From JBELHR01 sp049607205 (GTDB taxonomy: Bacteria; Bacteroidota; Bacteroidia; Flavobacteriales; Flavobacteriaceae): a stretch of 64,000 nucleotides of DNA. Each line of letters begins with the position of its first letter. Position 1 is the stretch's first letter. The notes under the pieces are model-generated. The model was not told the DNA's origin and did not search any database. It saw only the letters and a program-made list of their open reading frames with translations. Made by a program: the position numbers and the translations under genes. This document shows, in pieces, positions 59,399 to 64,000 of this stretch. The stretch spans positions 18,531-82,530 of the forward strand of contig JBMYWH010000009.1 in the NCBI GenBank assembly GCA_049607205.1, read 5' to 3'.

Positions 59399-60655
59399 TT
59401 ATTCTTTATTCAGGCCTTCAATTCTTTTTTTATAAAAATCATCTCCACTGAGTTCATAGGCCTTGTTTAAATACTTTAAAGCATTTTCCTTGTCGTCTTG
59501 AGATTCATAATACTCTGCCATAGAATCATAAGCATTAGCATTGTTAGGGTTGTACTTAATGTTCATTTCAAAGAACATCTTCGCCTTCTCAGGTTGTCCC
59601 ATTTCCAAATTCATATAACCATAACCATTTAACAATTCGTCGATCATAGGTGGAGTAGGAACTCCGAAATGTTCACTATAGATTCTTCCCTGCTCCTCTA
59701 AGAGTAAAACTAATTCTTCAACTGGAGTATCTGGGTTATTATACTTTTGTGGAGACTTAAACTGATACCATTCAAATAGAAATACCAATCCATCGATCAT
59801 TGTTGGCATGGGAACAGTACCGTGTAAATCTTCTTTGTAAACCTTCCAGGAAAAATTCAAACCACTCTCTGTATGCGTTTCCACAAAATTGGAAAACTCA
59901 ATAATCGAGCGAGGAAACAAAGTAAACTCTGAAGTATCCTCCATAACATTCTCCATGGTGATCTCTGAATTCCACATATGTAGCTGTTCGGCGGCCAGAG
60001 ACACGAAAAGTGACTTGCCTTCATAACTTTCCGTACTTAGTTTTTCTTCTGCCTGTTTCAATAATTTTTGGCCATCCCAATCCAAACTTGGATCGATGGC
60101 GATATAGTTTTGAAAAAGCTCCTGATGGTTAATCAACATGTTTATGGTAAACAAACCGGCATAAGAATGCCCGATTAAAGTACGATAGTTAAGAGTTGGG
60201 TACTTAGAATCGATATAGGGAATGAGTTCCTTTTCCATAAATGTAGTAAAGGTCTCAGCTCCTCCAGTTTCATCATCCATAGCACTACCGCGTCTCATTT
60301 TAATCTGCGAAGTAGTTAAATCACGTATTCTATCCTCGCGATTAGAAATCCCAACCAGGATCATATGTGGAAGGTAATGCCCCCAATAATTCCCATAGAC
60401 AGCTTCCAAAGTGCTTTCCAGTGAAAATCCATCCATGAGGTACACCACGGCATATTTTTCATCGCTATTAGCCTGAAAGTTTTCGGGTAACCTTACCCAG
60501 AAATCTCGGCTCTCCCCTAAAGTCTCAGAATATATCGAATCCACTATTCGATATTGAACGACCTCAGTTTCGGGCGTCGATGTTTGAGCAGTTGCTTGGT
60601 TATTGATCATTAAAACCGATCCGATAAGTAGGACTAAGTGGATGTAGTATTTCAT
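59399..60655 (-). CDS. Alpha/beta hydrolase (esterase D/Fes-like) with C-terminal TPR repeats
   Basis: This 418-residue exported protein has a signal peptide (about 1-22, ending ATAQT), an esterase fold with YAVVYLMDGFSLEST, GHSYAGLFT (nucleophile Ser) and a late DLHGTVPMP with the His, and two or three TPR-type repeats after about residue 345 (YNPNNANAYDSMAEYYESQDDKENALKYLNKAY). It fits the putative-esterase group (IroE/Fes-like) plus TPR seen in Bacteroidota. Substrate is not known; siderophore esters or drug-like esters are possible. Downstream is a PH-like gene. Confidence 0.86.
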   Translation of the reverse strand: MKYYIHLVLLIGSVLMINNQATAQTSTPETEVVQYRIVDSIYSETLGESRDFWVRLPENFQANSDEKYAVVYLMDGFSLESTLEAVYGNYWGHYLPHMILVGISNREDRIRDLTTSQIKMRRGSAMDDETGGAETFTTFMEKELIPYIDSKYPTLNYRTLIGHSYAGLFTINMLINHQELFQNYIAIDPSLDWDGQKLLKQAEEKLSTESYEGKSLFVSLAAEQLHMWNSEITMENVMEDTSEFTLFPRSIIEFSNFVETHTESGLNFSWKVYKEDLHGTVPMPTMIDGLVFLFEWYQFKSPQKYNNPDTPVEELVLLLEEQGRIYSEHFGVPTPPMIDELLNGYGYMNLEMGQPEKAKMFFEMNIKYNPNNANAYDSMAEYYESQDDKENALKYLNKAYELSGDDFYKKRIEGLNKE

Positions 60656-60754
60656 AGTTTGCTTTGATTGTGAGTGGTTAAACTATGAATTTATCTCGGC
60701 TTTAGGTTAATTTTGTATTTTCTTTAACTTTTACAAGGTCGTCTTATTCATGCC

Positions 60755-60995
60755 TTACTCAATCTTCAAAGCAGCCTTTTTTAGTCCATTAATTTGAACT
60801 TGCATAGGCTCATTTACATCCTTAAGGGTGTTGAGTATTTGTTCCCTGAACCTAAAATGATCGGGGAACATGCCGCTAACATCAGTAATTGTATCCTTCT
60901 TAAATGAAATGATTTGAACTTCTTTTGTGATGACAAGAGCAAAGCAAGGTTAATGATAGAAGTATAGATATTGTTTTATTCAGCTTTATGTCCAT
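60755..60995 (-). pseudogene. Frameshifted small lipoprotein gene
   Basis: ATG 60995 starts MDIKLNKTISILLSLTLLCSC, a clear lipoprotein signal peptide with lipobox LCSC. After about 23 codons this frame loses sense and stops, while the adjacent frame (shift of one base, near 60925-60935) runs on as ITKEVQIISFKKDT and ends at TAA 60757-60755. The whole is 241 bases, one more than 80 codons. So one inserted base separates the signal peptide from a body of about 57 residues. It fills most of the 330-base gap. The start overlaps the stop of the PH-like gene by 10 bases. Confidence 0.6.
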
Positions 60996-61378
60996 TGGAT
61001 TCCAAGTTCATCCACTTTATGATTTAATTGCTCGAGTGATTCTTCTGTGATTACCTGAGTGTTGATAGTCAGTTCTTTTTTATCTGTTTTGAAGATATAA
61101 TCCCCGGCAAATTTGCGAACAGTATTCACCTCTTTAAGTTCAAGTTTTTTTCCAAATATGGGATCGAGAGTTCTAATAAATTCATCAGTAATCTCGGCAT
61201 ATTGATACTTTCTTTGAAAGAAATAAAGTCCAATGTAGAATATACTTAAAACCAACCACCCATAATCACGCCAGCTTGTGTCCTCAAAAACAAGCACGCA
61301 AACCCAAAAATAGATAAACCAAATTATACCAATGATCAAATTAAATCTTGAATTCTTTTTCTTGTAGTTTATTTTCAT
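60986..61378 (-). CDS. Small membrane protein with PH-like C-terminal domain
   Basis: From ATG 61378 this 130-residue protein has two hydrophobic helices (about 14-32 and 38-54) and then FFQRKYQYAEITDEFIRT, LELKEVNTVRKFAGDYIF and QLNHKVDELGIQW. The R-K-F-A-G-D-Y element is shared with the 58.9-kb protein, so the two are paralogues. A longer frame to ATG 61444 would add 22 residues lying over the preceding gene, and is not used. The preceding gene still overlaps the start by 38 bases. Function is unknown. Confidence 0.72.
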   Translation of the reverse strand: MKINYKKKNSRFNLIIGIIWFIYFWVCVLVFEDTSWRDYGWLVLSIFYIGLYFFQRKYQYAEITDEFIRTLDPIFGKKLELKEVNTVRKFAGDYIFKTDKKELTINTQVITEESLEQLNHKVDELGIQWT

Positions 61379-61712
61379 GATTTTCTTTTTCTTCAGAGAT
61401 AAAATTACCAAAAACCATGGGAACAACAATACCGATAATTCCAATTATAGACTTCCAAGGAAACTCTGGTAAGAAATTCATTATGATTAAATAAGCTCCA
61501 CAAAGGGCAATTATGATTTTAATTAAAAGTCTTTCAAATGCCCATGCAGCTGCTAAATAGAAGATTCCAATACCGCAAAACATTGCAGTATTAAGAATTT
61601 CATTGGTTTGGTCATTAAAATTTAAGAACCAATTAAGGATTTTACCAAGCAATATAATTCCCCAGAGGATTTTGAAAACGATTAAGAGAATTCTTTTAAA
61701 AGTAGGTTTCAT
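61341..61712 (-). CDS. Hypothetical small membrane protein
   Basis: This 123-residue protein has four hydrophobic helices: RILLIVFKILWGIILLGKIL, AMFCGIGIFYLAAAWAF, LIKIIIALCGAYLIIM and SIIGIIGIVVPMVFGNF, with a charged tail rich in Glu/Lys/Asn. No family was recognised. The ATG directly abuts the stop of the 58-codon gene upstream, and its 3' end overlaps the next gene by 38 bases, so the three genes form a tight operon of small membrane proteins. Confidence 0.7.
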   Translation of the reverse strand: MKPTFKRILLIVFKILWGIILLGKILNWFLNFNDQTNEILNTAMFCGIGIFYLAAAWAFERLLIKIIIALCGAYLIIMNFLPEFPWKSIIGIIGIVVPMVFGNFISEEKENHENKLQEKEFKI

Positions 61713-61889
61713 TTAATTTAGTTTTCTTTTTTCATAAATTCTAATCGACATAGCTAATATTATTAACGCATTAGATAAAAGTCTCATCCAGAAACCGAGA
61801 TTTATTTCGTCCGATGCAAAAATTATGTTTCCAAAGAATAGTGCAATAGATACAATAAGTATGATTAAGGGTAGGTTTTCTTTTTTCAT
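61713..61889 (-). CDS. Small membrane protein (58 residues)
   Basis: This short frame reads MKKENLPLIILIVSIALFFG, then a loop NIIFASDEINLGFW and a second helix RLLSNALIILAMSIRIY, ending EKRKLN. Two hydrophobic helices with charged ends make a typical two-span small membrane protein. Its stop is directly followed by the ATG of the next gene, with no bases between. A gene of this size is easily missed in annotation. Function is unknown. Confidence 0.62.
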   Translation of the reverse strand: MKKENLPLIILIVSIALFFGNIIFASDEINLGFWMRLLSNALIILAMSIRIYEKRKLN

Positions 61890-61926
61890 GTTTTTTATTT
61901 GTTGAATTGTAGTTTATAAGTCTGGC

Positions 61927-62010
61927 TTACTGTTCAAAGCCTCTGTCAGTAATCTCGACCTATTGATGCTTTTTTTGATAGAAATATATGGCAAAATAGA
62001 TTGCGCTAAT
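61927..62010 (-). pseudogene. Remnant of a PH-like membrane protein gene
   Basis: In this stretch one frame reads ISAIYFAIYFYQKKHQ, a stop (TAG), then VEITDRGFEQ and a second stop. It aligns by eye with LSIFYIGLYFFQRKYQYAEITDEFIRT of the intact protein at 60986-61378 over about 27 positions. It has neither start nor complete domain, and its upstream end overlaps the 3' end of the PLDc_N gene. It is best read as a decayed copy of the paralogue. Confidence 0.5.
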
Positions 62011-62230
62011 ACTTATTTTGTTTTACAGCCGTTCTCCCCATTATCAGATACAGTATAGATCCAATAAAGGGTAAAAAAATGAGTATGATTAGCCAAATTA
62101 ACTTTGCATTTCCTGTCGAAGGTATTTTTAATAGGTCAATTAATAATATTAGCGGCAATAGGATGATTACCAATAAAAAGAATAGGATAATAATCCATTC
62201 ATAGCCTCCTAGCATAAGTGTGTTGTTCAT
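62006..62230 (-). CDS. PLDc_N domain small membrane protein
   Basis: This 74-residue protein has two hydrophobic helices (about 12-33 and 43-63). The second lies in NAKLIWLIILIFLPFIGSILYLIMGR, which matches the PLDc_N module (W-x-x-I-x-x-x-P-x-x-G-x-x-x-Y-x-x-x-G-R). It is a second stand-alone member beside the one at 11.2 kb. Function is unknown. The 3' end overlaps remnants of a PH-like gene. The start lies 24 bases after a remnant frame. Confidence 0.78.
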   Translation of the reverse strand: MNNTLMLGGYEWIIILFFLLVIILLPLILLIDLLKIPSTGNAKLIWLIILIFLPFIGSILYLIMGRTAVKQNKY

Positions 62231-62253
62231 CTTGGTTTAGTTTGATGGTTAGT

Positions 62254-62379
62254 TTATTTCTTATTGAGATAGTTTACTTTTTCATCCATTCGAACAAAAC
62301 TCATTTTAATAGTGTCCATTGGACTGTGGGTTGATCTATCGTATAAACGTCCTTCTAGCTGATCTGTTTTAATCTTGAT
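62254..62379 (-). pseudogene. Reading frame continuing past the stop of the 62.4-kb gene
   Basis: Right after the TGA at 62382-62380 the same frame stays open for 41 codons and ends with TAA at 62256-62254. It reads IKIKTDQLEGRLYDRSTHSP and then MDTIKMSFVRMDEKVNYLNKK. The composition is protein-like and polar, with no known family. It may be the lost end of the upstream gene after a nonsense mutation, or a leftover of another gene. A chance open frame of 42 codons in AT-rich DNA is not excluded. Confidence 0.3.
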
Positions 62380-62952
62380 TCAATCAATCCATTTTACTAT
62401 TGATGTGACTAAAGTGTATTTCGTTTTTTCCTTTTTATATAAATAATAAGATCCAGAGGTAGTGTGAGTAACGGACTCTGCGTTTATGTTTTGTGAACGA
62501 TATTCAAAGAGTAAAACATATTCTGAATTTTCAATAAAAATTGGTGGATATATAGTAGAAGTTAACTTGCTGTCAGGTATAGAAGTATAGTTATTGTTTA
62601 ATAAATCTATATTCCATTCCCAATTTGAAGTTGGTTTTTCCAAATATAAATGGTTTAAAGAGTGCCTTAGATTCTTTTTAAGAATTTGATAGACTTCTGT
62701 TTTGTTTTTAGGTGATGGAAAACCGTAGCTAAGAGAATCGAGAAAGGTCCCATTGTTTAGATCTTTATTAAACTCATTTAGGTATTCAATTAAATCATTC
62801 TTATTAATACTTAACTTGAGGTTCGGTTTATAATTAATCGGATATTGTATTTCAGATAAAAATAGATGTGAGGATTCTATGTAGGTTTTAGAGCTCTGTG
62901 CATAACATGTACTACAAATAGCTAAGATTATCATTATTGAGATAGTCTTCAT
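62380..62952 (-). CDS. Hypothetical secreted protein
   Basis: From ATG 62952 this 190-residue protein has a signal peptide (MKTISIMIILAICSTCYAQ, ending YAQ). A longer frame to 63063 exists, but its 37 extra codons precede the signal and are rejected. The mature part has YIESSHLFLSEIQYPINY, SYGFPSPKNKTEVYQILKKNL and YVLLFEYRSQNINAESVTHTTSGSYYLY, a mixed helix/strand pattern. No family was recognised. The stop TGA is followed by an open frame of 41 codons, so the C-terminus may be truncated. Confidence 0.65.
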   Translation of the reverse strand: MKTISIMIILAICSTCYAQSSKTYIESSHLFLSEIQYPINYKPNLKLSINKNDLIEYLNEFNKDLNNGTFLDSLSYGFPSPKNKTEVYQILKKNLRHSLNHLYLEKPTSNWEWNIDLLNNNYTSIPDSKLTSTIYPPIFIENSEYVLLFEYRSQNINAESVTHTTSGSYYLYKKEKTKYTLVTSIVKWID

Positions 62953-63016
62953 TCTTTTTAAGCTTAACTTATTGATGTTACTTTGAAATAGTCGATAACC
63001 CATTTTCCTGTTTTTA

Positions 63017-63196
63017 TTAAGTAAATTCCGCCACATGCCTATAAAGGCCATGTGATTCGACAAAACCTTTTTTCAATGTACTAATATAGTTTTGAACTTC
63101 TTTAGCATTTAAGGATTTGCAATTGGCTAAATTTAAGCTAGTCTTATAAGGTTCATCACGTGTTGTACTAATATTTTCATCTCGCAAAAAGGGTTC
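63017..63196 (-). pseudogene. Orphan reading frame without ATG start
   Basis: Between stop codons at 63199-63197 and 63019-63017 one frame stays open for 59 codons. It reads EPFLRDENISTTRDEPYKTS, LNLANCKSLNAKEVQNYIST and LKKGFVESHGLYRHVAEFT. There is no ATG; TTG at 63187 is the only possible start. The text is coherent and helical in its last half, so it may be a remnant of a lost gene or an unrecognised small gene with TTG start. No family was recognised. Confidence 0.3.
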
Positions 63197-63219
63197 TTAG
63201 TTTCCTAAACCCTTGTGTA

Positions 63220-63243
63220 TTGATAAGTGTATCTTCTTATCAA
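63220..63243. repeat. Perfect 8-bp inverted repeat
   Basis: TTGATAAG and CTTATCAA pair perfectly over an 8-base loop. No T run follows on either side, so it is not an intrinsic terminator. A further GATAAG occurs 10-15 bases to the right. It might be an operator in the leader of the genes to its left; this is a weak guess. Confidence 0.35.
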
Positions 63244-63321
63244 AGTTAAACAATCGTGATAAGAGAATCGATTTTTTTTTACAAAGATTATTCCCATGCT
63301 TTTTTACCAGACGTATGTTAT

Positions 63322-63999
63322 TTACGAAATCGAAGTTCCTTCAATTTCATCTATTATCCAATTACCGCTTTTGTTTTTCTTGATAAAAACTCTAAATCCA
63401 CTACCACTAAGAACTCCTATTGAGTAGCCTCCATTCAGTACGCCATAATTTTTAGTTTTGTCAAATATTATTCGGCTAAACTCAATCTTTGCCATAATAA
63501 AATACTCATATTTTGTTCGCCAAAATTCACGTCCATTTGGAAATTCCGAACGATATTTGAATTTAATCTTTTCATTGTTCGATTTCAGTTTATTTAGGTC
63601 AATTTCATAGTTTTTATCTAATTCTATATCCATTGAATTTGGACTGACATTTTGAATATTGAAATGTTCAGTCAATTTTTTTAAGTCCTCTTTTTCAAAT
63701 CTGCTAATAGAATCAGAAACAACCAGATATATTGACGATTTATCCCTTTCTAAAGAGTCTTTTTTTCTTTCCCAATTTTTAATATCGTTTTTATACTTTT
63801 CAGTTTGTTTATAGTCCTGAATTCCTTTGTCAATATTATTTTTATATGCTTCTTTTTGAAAAAATTCTTGTGGGGGTGGCGGTGGCGAGTGCTGAATTAG
63901 TCTTTTATCAAAGTAAATTGCATCTAAAACAGCAGGAAATATTTCGTAGAAAACGTTTTGTTCAAATTCGGTTTCACTAATGACTTTTTCTTCTTTACA
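63322..63999 (-). CDS. Hypothetical protein, probably lipoprotein (5' end outside the window)
   Basis: The frame is open from the right edge (first full codon TGT at 63999) to TAA-type stop at 63322, at least 225 residues. The visible start CKEEKVISETEFEQNVFYEIFPAVLDAIYF could follow a lipoprotein signal that lies beyond the edge. QHSPPPPPQEFFQKEAYKNNIDKGIQDY is followed by a helical charged part (about 60-90) and a C-terminal beta-rich part (NYGVLNGGYSIGVLSGSGFRVFIKKNKSGNWIID). The internal TTG at 63675 is not the real start. No family was recognised. Confidence 0.72.
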   Translation of the reverse strand, partial: CKEEKVISETEFEQNVFYEIFPAVLDAIYFDKRLIQHSPPPPPQEFFQKEAYKNNIDKGIQDYKQTEKYKNDIKNWERKKDSLERDKSSIYLVVSDSISRFEKEDLKKLTEHFNIQNVSPNSMDIELDKNYEIDLNKLKSNNEKIKFKYRSEFPNGREFWRTKYEYFIMAKIEFSRIIFDKTKNYGVLNGGYSIGVLSGSGFRVFIKKNKSGNWIIDEIEGTSIS

Positions 64000-64000
64000 A

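Noticed and set aside
62953..63063. N-terminal extension of the secreted protein to ATG 63063.
   Set aside because: A clean signal peptide begins at ATG 62952; 37 residues before it would block export and do not look like a domain.
63322..63675. A 117-residue protein starting at TTG 63675.
   Set aside because: The same frame is open to the window edge with good protein character, so the TTG is an internal codon of a larger, truncated gene.
1..64000. CRISPR arrays, prophage, integrons, insertion sequences, tRNA or rRNA genes.
   Set aside because: No regularly spaced repeats, transposase or integrase motifs, cloverleaf or rRNA-like sequence were noticed on either strand while reading the window.

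Overview
The window comes from a marine-type member of the Bacteroidota, most likely class Flavobacteriia. The DNA is AT-rich. Leaders show TAnnTTTG -7 elements and few Shine-Dalgarno sequences. The gene families are typical of the group: a CydAB bd oxidase, a fused OtsA-OtsB, a TREH_N-GH15 protein, an ABC permease fused to an M1 peptidase, LytS/LytTR two-component proteins, many small lipoproteins and a TlpA thioredoxin with a DUF4369-like N-terminus. No rRNA, tRNA, CRISPR array, integrase, phage gene or insertion sequence was seen. It reads as ordinary chromosome whose last ~10 kb is eroding.

Layout. 0-2.5 kb: end of cydA, cydB, a GNAT acetyltransferase and a DUF6624 lipoprotein. 2.5-6.6 kb: trehalose synthesis (OtsAB) divergent from a GH15 enzyme. 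6.6-10.3 kb: a MarR-nitroreductase operon with a perfect 12-bp palindrome, a broken bestrophin gene and a DUF3037/HipA-like kinase pair. 10.4-18.9 kb: an SDR, a KtrAB-type potassium system, an epimerase, a Crp/Fnr regulator, a flavin reductase and a CPA antiporter carrying a TrkA_N domain. 18.9-22.7 kb: a secreted arylsulfatase, a DUF3817 protein and an outer-membrane barrel. 22.7-27.6 kb: small enzymes, an HxlR/DoxX divergent pair and a serine hydrolase cut by a nonsense codon.

27.6-34.3 kb: an ABC ATPase and a giant permease/M1-peptidase fusion, divergent from a LytS/LytTR pair; the shared leader holds two identical 10-bp repeats 21 bp apart, a likely LytTR operator. 34.3-36.7 kb: a photolyase-like operon (TIGR03643, FAD-binding protein, DUF2256, DUF1272) in which the 43-codon DUF2256 gene and the GTG start of DUF1272 are easy to miss. 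37-44.8 kb: an SlyD-like FKBP, a DAACS symporter fused to a solute-binding domain, MATE, DUF1697, alpha/beta hydrolase and MarC. 44.8-53.8 kb: two metallophosphoesterases, acetyltransferases, a methyltransferase and envelope proteins, mostly in close minus-strand runs.

53.9-64 kb: sterol-desaturase-like, DUF5362, TlpA, CysQ-like, kinase-like and esterase-TPR genes, then a series of small membrane proteins with a shared PH-like C-terminal core. Among them lie decayed pieces: a frameshifted lipoprotein, a PH-like remnant, and reading frames that continue past stop codons. A lipoprotein-like gene runs off the right edge. Most of the window is orthodox. The points most worth following are the LytTR operator with its ABC/peptidase target, the photolyase operon with its FAD domain first, the symporter-binding protein fusion, and the cluster of broken genes.
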